DNA of 64,000 nt from Gnetum montanum (Eukaryota; Streptophyta; Gnetopsida; Gnetales; Gnetaceae), in assembly GCA_015680685.1 (NCBI GenBank), contig MNCI01034664.1:619885-683884 (forward strand), written 5' to 3'. The notes under the pieces are model-generated. The model searched no databases. It saw only the letters and a list, made by a program, of their open reading frames with translations, and was not told where the DNA came from. Positions 12,767-23,023 of the stretch are shown one piece after another. Position 1 is the stretch's first letter; each line of letters begins with the position of its first letter. The position numbers were made by a program, and so were the translations under genes.

Positions 12767-12840
12767 GAAAATGGCTAACTTTTGTAACTACAAAAAAATG
12801 GCTAACTTTGGTAACTGCAAAAAAATGGCTAACTCTAGAG
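12767..12840. repeat. Short tandem repeat, three units
   Basis: Three near-identical units of about 26 bp have the pattern GTAACTACAAAAAAATGGCT followed by AACTTT. They lie just upstream of the gag start in the B1 leader. Confidence 0.8.
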
Positions 12841-13131
12841 ATTACACTCTCTACATTGAGAGCTAACTACACTCTTTATTGAGTGCCCAGAATTTGGCTA
12901 ACTATGCAAATGTGTGTTGCTATGTGGGGTTCCAGAGGAACCAACTATGGGGTCCAATCTACACCAACCAGTTAGTAGATTATGCCTACACTAGCCTAAG
13001 ATCTAGCTACTACTACACATGCATGAGGTCCACAAGGGTGTCATAGGCTATGCTAGCTTGAAGTTAGTAATGGTGATGTAGAGAGCATGCAAGATAACTA
13101 CAACAAATACTGAAGAGGAAACTGGTTTAGG

Positions 13132-13148
13132 CCCACCTTCTAGCACCA
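13132..13148 (-). other. Primer-binding site of B1
   Basis: The minus strand reads TGGTGCTAGAAGGTGGG near the inner end of the LTR. T has the equivalent GGAACTAGAAGGAGGGCC at 61104-61084. This resembles the GGCGCTAGAAGGAGGG leader I recall from other Tat-lineage elements. The gap to the LTR end is about 10-20 bp, longer than usual, and may reflect an uncertain LTR boundary. The primer tRNA cannot be assigned from sequence alone. Confidence 0.55.
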
Positions 13149-13169
13149 GAAAACTATAGCAATCAAAAA

Positions 13170-14584
13170 TGTTAGTGGCTAGAACACTGAGAGGTTCACA
13201 ATTGCACAGCCTAACCCCTCATCCACACAAGGGCTTGTTGGAGGTAAAGACAAGGTGCCCTGAACGATCTTGTCAATCCAACAAGGACTTACCAAATGCA
13301 ACCAAGGATGCATCATAGTTAGTTGCAATGCTAATGCGAAATGATGCTAAGTGTTCAGATGGTGTCAATGGGGTTGAGTGTAGTCAAGTTTTCTTTGGCA
13401 AAAATGAGGGTGCAAACATGTGGGGGTCACTGTCCAAGTGTAGTTTAAGCATGGCTATGTAAGGAAATAGTAGAAGATGCAAATAAAATGCTAAAAATGG
13501 AAAGAAAGAGAGAGAGAGAAATAAAACACCACCCTAAAAGGGGTTAAGCATAGTTAACATCAAGAGGGCTTAAAAGGTATGCGATGTATAATAGGTGTAG
13601 TGGATAGCATAGTCATAGTCTTAAAGGTGTCTGGCCATGAAGACTAATATTTTGCCATGGTGTCTATGCTTGTCGAGTTTGCTACCATGGTGTTTTGGTG
13701 GTTTGCAATGGGCTATAGTGGTCTACAACTTTTCCAATATGCCTCTAGTTCTCTCCCAATCACTCCTTAAGTTTGTCAAGTCTCTAGTTTGCAAATTTGT
13801 GGCTTCACAAATTTTCCAACCCTAAAAACATCAAGGGTGGAGGTATTTATAGGGCTAGGTTTAACACGAAATGCACAGGGACTATCATGTGGCAAAGGGG
13901 ATGGTTGGGACTATGCCTTCCACTGATTCTAGTGGTGTTGTGCTCTACCAAATTTTGTGAGACTATGAGACTATGACTATGCTACCAACTATAGCTATAT
14001 GTGCCAAGAGGATTGCAATGTACCTAAAAAAATGCAACTTTGGAGACTACACTCTGGGACTATGTTCTTCACTATCTTATGTGGGGTTGAGCGTAGTCAC
14101 AATTTCAGGGATGAAAGGAATACAAAAAAGATGCATTTTTCTAACTACGCTTATGGGATGTGAGTTGGAGCTGAGCTGAATGTTGATGCTATGTTGTGGA
14201 GGCCTTTGGAGGTTGTTCTAGTTGACTATGCTTGACTACGCTCTAGACTAGGGGAGAGTGTAGTTCCACACTTAGAAAACATTTTGCAAAAAATGGTTGT
14301 GTGTTGACCATGCTTTCCACAAGAGGCTAACTACATTTTGGGGTAGTGGAAAGTGTAGTCTTAGCACTTAGAGAAATTTGCAGCTTCTAGCTTCATGATG
14401 ACACTTAGGAAAAATTACAAAACTAGCTTTTGTCTTGACTACACTCTCTACTAGGTTAACTACACTCTAGGATAGTGGAGAGTGTAGTTCCAACAATTAG
14501 AAAAATTTGCAAAAAGTGGCCTTCTGCTGACAATTAGAAAAATTTGTAGTCATGACACCGTAGTCCAAATTTGGTGGTGTTTCA
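13170..14584 (-). mobile_element. 5' LTR of Tat-like element B1
   Basis: The U3 end at 14584 reads TGAAACACCACCAAATTTGG on the minus strand, matching the B0 LTR start at 874 base for base over about 20 bp. The rest aligns in inverted orientation to 874-2559, including the CTACGCTCT / AGAGTGTAGT repeat cluster (about 14200-14500) and the TATAAATA box. A (GA)n run lies at 13505-13522. The U5 end is placed near 13157-13170. The insertion site is T's 3' LTR at 14585. Confidence 0.75.
13844..13851 (-). promoter_or_regulatory. LTR TATA box (B1)
   Basis: TATAAATA on the minus strand, at the position equivalent to 1871-1878 in the B0 LTR. Confidence 0.6.
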
Positions 14585-15446
14585 TGCATGTATGTCAAGG
14601 ATCTTGGATTGTAAAAGTGTGGAACTATAAAAAGTGTTGAACCGTGTTAAAATTTTGAAACCTATAAATGGTGTTGGAAGCTTGTTTTAATACTTTCTTG
14701 GGCCATGAATGGGGTTGCAAAATGGCTATGATTTGGTTGCAAAATAGCTATAAAATGTTTGCAAATTAGTTGCTAAATTCAAGTGAGATGGATGCCCAAA
14801 TTTGAAGGGTTACTATACATAGTAAGTGTTTTTTGCATGGCCATTTTGTTTACTATAAATAGTAATAGGAGCACACCTTCCATGTTGAGTTCTCCACCAT
14901 GCTTGAAGTGCTTTGTGGCTTCCATGCTAGGGAATGCAATTTTTAACATTGGGGGTGAAGACTTCATGCTTGGGGGGGGGGGGGGGGGGGGAGGAAGTAG
15001 GCGTGGGGTGCAGCCAGAGACTTCCATGCTAAGGAGGAAAGGTTTTCAGGTTATGCATGTAGTCTCCATGCTAAAGGAAGAAAGTTTCTAAACCCCCCAC
15101 CATTCCATGCTAGGGGTAGGTGAGATTTAAACCCCTTGCATGTGTTTATAGCAAAGAAAAGTGTATACCCCTCATAAAACCTATCAAATTACCTTTTTGG
15201 CATTTCAAAAGGCATTTTTGATCCCCCTCCCAAGCCTAAATATAGACACTAGATGACTTTTTTCACTTGGGAAATGAGGCTTTGACCACTTATGAGGCAT
15301 TTTTTAGCCCCAAAAGTATAAAGTATGTGACATTGCCCACTGTGGATTACAATATTCACATTTACAATGAAGTTTTGCCTCAAGTTTCATGGGGTGAAAT
15401 ATGTGATCAAAGTTAGCTATAAGATGCAAATTTTTGTGGTGTTTCA
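14585..15446 (-). mobile_element. 3' LTR of element T (U3 part), interrupted by B1
   Basis: It starts at 15446 with TGAAACACCACAAAAATTTG after the T polypurine tract. It matches T's 5' LTR (61972 downward) over the first 45 bp and again at about 14600-14710 versus 61810-61920. Between these blocks the 3' LTR has about 680 extra bases, including CCATGCT-type repeats and a run of 20 G. It stops at 14585 where B1 begins. Its remainder should lie beyond the far end of B1, left of the window. Confidence 0.75.
14972..14991 (+). repeat. G20 homopolymer
   Basis: Twenty consecutive G residues in T's 3' LTR, followed by GAGGAAG. It may form a quadruplex and is also a place where assembly length is unreliable. 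Confidence 0.95.
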
Positions 15447-15779
15447 ATGGTCCCTCTTTGTTGGTGATTGGATGATTGACTTGAGAGGCATCAACTACGA
15501 ATACAAAAAACCACTACGTATTATGCATATAGGCCATATGTGAATTAGGCTATCCAAGTCATCAAGGTTACTAGTTTAAGGCTATGGCAAGTCATGGTGC
15601 TAGTTTAAGGTCTTGGTAGGCCATGTTGCTAGTTTAAGGTCATAGTAAACCATTGAAAGTAGGCTCACTTGTTAACAATTATCGATTACATGTAGTATGG
15701 CTATAGATAAGAATGATTGATTGGATTAGTTAGCTCATTTCTATTGATGTCGACTATTCTAATGCTCTATTTTTATAGG
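15447..15779 (-). other. T polypurine tract and 3' minisatellite
   Basis: The minus strand at 15464-15447 reads CCAACAAAGAGGGACCAT immediately before the LTR, a polypurine tract for plus-strand priming. Bases 15560-15660 hold three GCTAGTTTAAGG units. Bases 15670-15790 resemble 3020-3140 in B1. The stretch separates integrase from the 3' LTR, where several Tat elements are known to carry tandem repeats. Confidence 0.7.
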
Positions 15780-18700
15780 CTCTAGTAACAAGGAAGGATC
15801 CTTCCCAATTGGTTGAGAATTTATCTACACGCTCACAGATAGCTTTGAGGACTAGGTCATCCTCCTTGATCTTGTGCATGTTCAATGTGAGCAAGAACTT
15901 GTGAACTATTTACCTCCATTGAATCCAAGGTTTCTGTCTACAATCCTCATTCTACTTGTTGTTGATGAAGTTAGTCAAGGCTAGTCGAAGCGATGACACC
16001 TATAATTCAAGAGGAAAAACAACTTCAAAACCATAAACTAATCAATAAGGGATCATACTGATTGTCATGCGATAGGTTTTTTTTGTATGCCCATAGTGCA
16101 TGGATAAGCTGCTCATGCCACTTGCATTTATCATTATTGAGCATCTTATTAAGTTAATGATGGCCTTATTACTTGCTTCTGCTTTTCCATTGGCTTGAGG
16201 GTAATAGGAAAATGAGAAAGAATGCTTGATACCTAGGTTGTGACAAAATTCTTTTGTTTTATGGCTACTAAATTGTGGTCCATTGTTTGTAACTATGATC
16301 ATGGGTATGCCAAAGTAGGTAGTAATGTTATCTAGGATGAATTTGCATACTTTTTCAAATGTACTCTTCCTTAGGGGAATAACCTCAACCCACTTGGTAA
16401 AGTATTCAATTGTGGTGAAGCTATGCCATGCAAAAGACTTAGGCATTATGGGCCCAATGATATTCAACCCCCATCGTTGAAATGGCCATGTTTTCTAAGT
16501 GATGTGTAACTTAATTAGTGACACATGTGTAAGGTTGCTATATCATTGGCATGTGTCACATCACTTAATCTTTTGTGGGAAGTAATTTTTCATATGGGGC
16601 CAATGGTAGCCTAACCATCTAATCTTAGCGATCATAGCTCTAGGTCCTATATGTCCTCCATAAATACCCTTGTGAACCTCCTCTAGGATTGTTTTGGCTT
16701 TAGTTTTACCCAAGCACTTTAGGAGTATGCCATCATAGGATCGTTGACATAATGTGTTATCACCTATGATGACATACTGCTTCGATCTCTTATGTACAAC
16801 ATCCTTTTGAGTAGTAGTCAAGCCTTGTGAGGATTCACCATGCATAAGGTAAAATTTGATATTGTGATACCTCCCTAGTAGAAGCAGCATGAATGACAAT
16901 CACAAAGGTATCCTTAGTGTTCTACATGATGGAAATAGCATAGTTCATGGCTAAGATGGGCAACTTACTAAACACATCTATCATCATACTAAGGGGTAAT
17001 TTTTTAATTGCATCGACTATGACATTTTCATTTTGGGGTATGTGTTGGATATCAACATCTATGAATTATTGTAATAATTGCTTCCCTAGGTCATAATAAG
17101 GTTGTAAGTGCTTGGCTTTACATTTGTAGATTTGAGTTACTTGGTTAACCACAAGTTGTGAATAATCTTTAATCATTAAGCATCTAATCCCTATGTCATG
17201 AGCTACCATCATCCCTTTGATCAAACCTTCATACTCCACTGTGTTGTTGATACATGGAAACTCAAAATGGTAGGCAAAGGGTTTGATTTCACTAGATGTA
17301 AATGTTATGATGGTAACAACACTAGCCCCATGGGTAGTTGTAGCTCTATCAAAGTGCATGATTGCTTCATAACCCTTAGGCACTTAGCTAATAATGTTAA
17401 TGTGTTCATCAGGGAATTCAAGATCTATGGTTGCTTGGTCATCAACAAGTGAAACTATGAATAGTACATCTATAGCTTAACCTTTGATTGAGAATTGAGA
17501 GATGTAATGAAGGTCAAATTCCATGGTTATGGCTTTCCATCGGGCTATACAACTACTTTCATAGATGTTGGTCATTATGACTCTGAGTATGTTGTCATTG
17601 CAAATGACGTTGACTTGGCTTCTGAAGAGGTAGTGTCTCCACTTCTTCAAGGAGAAGACTAGTGCTAAACAATATTTCTCCAATTCAATGTATCGGATCT
17701 CATGGGCAACTAACGCATGGCTAAGGTAGTATACAGGTATTTCTACTCCATCATAATGTTTTTGACAAAGTAGATAGGTAATGAATGTGTTGGAGATGGC
17801 AAGGTAGATATTAAATGATTTACCCTCTTGTGGAGGATAAACTATTAGTAGTTGTATCAAATCTTACTTAAGGTTTTCAAGGGCCTCTTGGCATTAAGTC
17901 ATCAACTCATAGTGAACTCCTTTCTTAAGAAAATGTTGCATGGACTATAACTTATTTGTAAGCCTAGTGATAAACCTACAAATAAACTGCAATCTATCTT
18001 GTAATCCCCAAAGCTCCTTAAGGTTGGTAGGTGTTGCTAATTTGGATATGGCCTTAATCTTATCAAGATCAACATGTATCCCTACTTCAGATACTACAAA
18101 GCCAAGCATCATATTTTTTTGGCACCGAAGCCACATTTCTTAGGATTGAGTCTAAGCTCATATTTGAGGCGTCATTTAAGCACAAGGTTTAGGTTATTAG
18201 CGTGGTCATTGGCAATCTTGGAATTCATGACTATGTCATCTATGTAATCATTAAGCAAACCTAGCATGTAATCATTGAAGATATAGGTCATGGCTCATTG
18301 ATAGGTTGCTTCGATGTTTTTAAGACCAAAGGACATCATTGTATAGTAGAAGGTCCCCCAAGGGGTCATGAAGGTCATGTTAAGTTGGTGCTCTGGGTCA
18401 ATCCTAATCTAGTTATACCTCAAGAATCCATCCATAAAGGACAATAAGGCATGTCCGATCATAGTATCAATAAGTTGATTAATACTAGACAAAGGAAATT
18501 CATCCTTAATGGTTGCTTTATTTAAGTCTTGTAAATCAATGCAAATACGGATACTCTCATTTTTCTTAAGGACTACCAGTATGCTGGACACCCATTCTGC
18601 ATAATCGATAGCCCTAATGAAATTAGCTTGGTAGAGCTTTGAGATTTCATCATAAAATGTTAATGCCAAATTAGGTCTAATTTTGCACACATTTTGCTTA

Positions 18701-19058
18701 AGTAGTCTAATGCTAGGATCTAGTATGATGTTGTGCAGGACTAAACATGGGTCTAAGCCTAGCATATCTTCATATGACCAAGAAAAGACCTTAATGTTGC
18801 TTTGTAAGACCTTGGTGATGTCTTAAGCATATTAAGGCTCTAGTGAGGAACTTAGTTTAAGGGTTTTCTCCTTTCCATTATGTGTTGTGACAGGAACCTC
18901 AACTAGAGAGTCTTTAGTTATGTCACTCGCCTCTAAGTCAAGGGTTTTGAATAGGTTTTTAGGCGATTCTAAAGGTTTCTCTATTGAGGCTATGTGGTCT
19001 ACCAAACTCTCAAGCTCAATATCTAGGCAATTAGGGTTGATACACTATTCAACATCAC
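15780..19058 (-). pseudogene. Tat-like pol: RT, RNase H, archaeal-type RNase H, integrase (T)
   Basis: It copies element RNA to DNA and integrates it. RT is at about 18770-17940: WVSSILVVLKKNESIRICID, HALLSFMDGF, and the catalytic YIDD at 18246-18235. RNase H is at 17860-17477 (VYYLSHALVAHEIRYIELEK). A second, archaeal-type RNase H follows at 17383-17066 (NNTVEYEGLIKGM, YSQLVVNQV), diagnostic of the Tat lineage. Integrase has a zinc-finger region at 16899-16561 and a core at 16467-16042 (YFTKWVEVIPL, NNGPQFSS, PQANGKAEASN). Its first two catalytic Asp positions read Glu and Asn (IEYFTKW, TNNGPQF), consistent with G-to-A decay, so integrase is dead. The C-terminal end near 15850-15780 has NWEGSFLV. 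TAG stops are frequent. The 5' end continues at 31828-31884 beyond element A. Confidence 0.9.
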
Positions 19059-19945
19059 TGATGAGCGGTGAGGTACCCCTACACCCAACCATACAAATCA
19101 CGAGCATTCACGTGTGACCCAGTTAAATTCTGAAGACTACAAGCACTTACGTACATGAAATTCTAGCCAGAAAAACCTCAATTAGAGTGGTTGTTGTCTT
19201 CCCAACCTCACTTATGATATTCTAAAATGATGGTTGAGTGAGATTAAGGTAATTGATTTTTATAAGTTTTTTTTTATCTTTAAAGTCTAATTCTTCTAGT
19301 GTAGGAAATGAAAGGCTACATTATTTTATGATTGCTCTACTCTATCGTTTAACTATCCCTAGCATAAACAACTGATGCCATCCTCCATGGACATCCTGAT
19401 CATGTCCTAACCACTACTGGGTTACCAAACGTTAAGCGTCACTGTGTTGCCAAGTGTCAGATATATGTTCGAGATGGTCGTGCTTATGGTTCTCATAAAC
19501 TATAAAAAGGACTGTAACTATAAAGTGATAATAATAAAATATTTTAGAATTATTAAAATATTAAAATACTTTAATGCTTAATTAGGTTAATCCAAATGCT
19601 ACAAGGAATGTTCAAAAATCTTGTCTTTATTGCCAGTCACGCCAATGGGCTCAGGTACATTAGCACTTGAATAAAGAGCCATACACTCTTCAAACTCCTA
19701 CTACAGGCACTTGGGAAATATTCTAACTTTCATGCAGACAAACTACAAGAGCGTCACTACAACTTGAACAAAAGATGCCATAAATGTGGTGGGTTCACGC
19801 ATATTTATAGTAGAAAATGGACTTTGCATTGACGAGGCCACGTTAACACTTGGAAAGATGTGTCGGTGGGGTCATGTCAATGTGGTTGCATTAACGAGGC
19901 TTCATCGACCCAACCCAGTTGACATAGTGACTAGATGCTTTATCA
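19059..19945 (-). mobile_element. 3' LTR of A
   Basis: It runs from TGATAAAGCATC at 19945 to CTCATCA at 19059. It is close to the 5' LTR at 30940-31827 with mostly transition differences. A TATAAATA box lies at 19809-19802 (minus strand). A polypurine-like end (CATGGGAGTA, from 19955 down to 19946) precedes it; element C has GTGGGGGTA in the same place. Confidence 0.93.
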
Positions 19946-20171
19946 TACTCCCATGACTAAGTCAAAACTTGTCCTTAAGTTTGTTACAATTTGGAAGGTA
20001 TGAGGTGATTAGCGACACACATAGCAAAACGTCTCAAGACACCTACTAACTCTAACAACACACTAAGTGCCCGAGTGTACGGAAGAAATTACAAAAATGT
20101 GGTGTTTGTGGATAACAAAATTAAGCACCTTGATAACAATGGATGCACAACCTTGTTGAGATGTTAAAGTT

Positions 20172-23023
20172 GCTAAAGAAGGTCATACAATTCCTGGTGA
20201 CGGTGGTTTGACAAGCCCTCACTAGCTTCAGGTGCATGTGGTGGTGGTTGTGGCTATCTTGTGGCTGTTGCAACTTCTAAAGGAAATTGGAAAGCCTCCA
20301 ACAGAGCCCTCATTTTGTCTTCTTTACTTTTGGGGTCTCACAATCTAAGTAGCTTTGCCAATATGTGCCAAAACAGGAACATCCCAAGGACATGGAAGCA
20401 AGGGAAGAGCTCCTTTAAATTGACGAACTAGGCTACAAACTATTTTTGTTCAATGTCAAACACTTGGATAGATGCTTGCAGCCGTTGATAGTCATCCATT
20501 CGTTGGACCAAGTTCTTTGCAACAGAGCATTGCCCTTCAAAGTGGGTGTGAAGAACTTCAAGTTCTACATTTGTTGTTTCTAGCTTTTGCTTTGTCTCCT
20601 TATGCACCTTGAACTCACCCTCGTATAACGAATATGAGGTGGCAAATTGCTTCTCAAGGCCTGACCATGGCCTCCCAGCTATAAGCATGGCTAGGTTTTC
20701 ATAACGAAGGTTAGATAGTTCCATGTATTCTATCATTTCTTCAATTTGTAGCTCCTTGAGAAAAATCTTAGCTTGGTTGTAGGCATTTAATCCATCAAAG
20801 ATGGGTTGCCACATTTTGCCTCCTTCCTTGAGCTATTGGAGGGCTTGATTCATCTTAGCCTTTACAACTTAGATTTCTTTTTCGTTAATTTCTTTTTGCA
20901 ACCCCACTTGGTCCCTATAGTGATTTTTCACTTGTTCAAACTTGAGGGCCTCATTCTTCCAAGTGGCAATTTCAATGGCTATATTCTGTCATAAGGCTTG
21001 AACTTCCTCCATTGATAGATTGGGATTTTTGGTAGCTAATCTTCTTACATTGTGTTTACCCTAGCCAGATCCTCCTACTGTTGGTGGATGAAATCTTTTA
21101 TTTGTTGATTTTCGAGACCAACATTGCGTAAGCAATGAACTTTAGTGATCAACCCAACATTCTCTTGGCAAACCTCTATCAAGTCCTTGTTTAGATAATA
21201 AGAACGAGCTTCCACTAAGGACTTGTTGAAGGTTGTTGGCTCCCACTTGTACTCAACTTTTTAAAGCTTGATTTGAAGCTATTGAAGAGGTTCATCTGTG
21301 GTAACTTCACAGTTTCTTATTGCTAGATCGGCAAGTTGGACCCTTAGTTGGGCAACCTCCACAGCTAAGTGTTGATTGTCTACCTAAGTTGCTTCCAGTT
21401 GCTCCTCTAGGATGAGGCATTTGCCATTTGTCGAGAGTAGCTCTGACTGGGTTGTAGTGATGTTTTTCGGAAGGTTAAAGACATCTGAAAGCAGTTGCCC
21501 AGTTCCCACCAGTCGATCCAACAATTCTTTGTGTTGTGTTACATTCTGCCACTTTGAGTACCTGTAGACATTTGCACATCTCCAAGCCCATGTACATCAG
21601 GTATAGGCGCTACAGGTGCATTGAGAGTTGAGGTGATCATATCAGCAATCATGTTTGCCATGACTTCTTGTCCCTGGTGCTGCATTACCAAGACAGTTTC
21701 CCCTTCACCCTCCTCCAAGCGCACCGAGAAAGTAGCAGCATTCTCTAAAATTTCTAGAAATAATTGTTGGATCAGTGACACTATTACTTCTCAAGTGCTA
21801 GGGTCTATTCTCGCAGGCACTTATAGTTGCGCAGCTGAAAGCATCAACCTTGCCCTCTCTAGCAGGCTCAAAGATCGATCCACTTACTCTAAATGGCTCA
21901 AGGCAAGATGGTACACCAAAGGGTCTCCACCACCACTGGTTCCTGTTTGTTGCTCCTATTGGCGTAGGAGCAATTGTTAGATCTCTCGTATGTGTTCTAC
22001 GATCATGCACGAGTTTGACCCTATTGCTTGTGTGGATGGTGGAGGTGGTGGTTACTCTTCCTCCATTCTTGTTGTGGCAGGTGTTTTATCTTTCATCATC
22101 TCATGCCACGAGGTAATTGGGGCATGATAGAGTGTGTCATTGGCATATTATGTTATCCCTGCCTGTTTGCACAGTTTTTTAATCAAGCATGGAAAGGACA
22201 AAGCTCACCTTCCACATTCATTTTCTGTGAACCATTTTTCAATTTCCAAGAAGAGTAACTATGGAAGGTTGATAAGGAATTTTTTGCTTAAAGCAACACA
22301 TGCATGAGTAAATAAGGTGGTGACTTTGTTGATTTTTACCATTGGATTTAAGTGGTAAGATGAAATTTTAAAGTAAACACTTTCTGCGGTGGTCAATGTG
22401 CCAAACTCCTTACAGTCTACCCCATAGCATCGCCTGGTCCACTCCACTTTCACCTTGGAGTCTACTTATTTTAAAATTTTTGCCACATCAGCCCCAGTTT
22501 TAGGCAACCCAAGGGCTTGTGCAATTGCCTCTACAGAGTAAGACACTTGGATATCTTTGATTCTTACTCGCGACCCTAGCTGCTGATTTGTCCAAAAGAG
22601 ATAGATTTCCCCCACATACCACTCACCACTGGACGTGATGATTGGCTACACGGGAGAATTCTGTAGCTAGGTTCTAACTTCCTCTAGCACACTTTCTAAG
22701 AACGGTTTAAAGTTTAATTCTTGAAGGACCATTCATTGTAGCTCCTTTGGCTTGATAGCGTTAAGGTAGGCCCTAGTCAAGGTGACCTCAAGCTATGGCA
22801 CTCTTGCTGGAGCCTTGTCCTCATGTGATTATTCTATGGAAACCTCTTCTTCGAGAATTTGATGAATAGATTCCATGTAGGGTTCCTTGCGAAGAGGGCT
22901 AGTTGCATGCAAGCCCTTTGCATTCTCCTAAGGTCGCATGCCCCATTCCTGTCTAGTTCTAGGTTGCTTCTCCTAAGGTTGTAATGGTCCTTCCTCTCTT
23001 GGAAATCTTGGTTTTGGTACCAT
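20172..23023 (-). pseudogene. ORF3 of element A (plant-transposon-protein-like domain plus coiled coil)
   Basis: This extra gene is in sense orientation after integrase, where Athila elements carry their env-like ORF. The likely start is the ATG at 23023 (MVPKPRFPREEGP). At about 22570-22130 lies a domain resembling the 'putative plant transposon protein' family: VSYSVEAIAQALGLP, WTRRCYGVDCKEF, ACVALSKKFLI, then LSFPCLIKKLC. The middle (about 21800-20820) is Gln/Glu/Leu-rich coiled coil, and the C-terminal third has IFDGLNAYNQAKIF, EEMIEYMEL and NLAMLIAGRPW. A proline-rich tail follows (PQPPPHAPEASEG). Element C has the same gene at 45290-48549. I see no signal peptide or membrane segment, so an envelope role is not supported. 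The interruptions are mainly TAG. Confidence 0.75.

Larger units (their letters stand above)
2560..14584 (-). mobile_element. Tat-like element B1, 5' two-thirds, cut by B0
   Basis: In minus-strand order: LTR (14584-13170), primer-binding site (13148-13132), gag-protease (12718-9040), spacer with minisatellites and antisense gene X' (8430-2560). At 2560 it is interrupted by the 3' LTR of B0, so its RT-RNH-IN half and 3' LTR should lie left of the window. Its right end, 14584/14585, lies inside T's 3' LTR. That LTR's own sequence ends abruptly there, so B1 inserted into T. Order and orientation of all parts match T at 61972-31828. Confidence 0.7.

Noticed and set aside
874-14584. Element with inverted LTRs (foldback structure) between 874 and 14584
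   Set aside because: A polypurine tract immediately left of 874 and a PBS left of 13170 show two separate elements in opposite orientation: the 3' LTR of B0 and the 5' LTR of B1. The flanking 5-mers do not match either.
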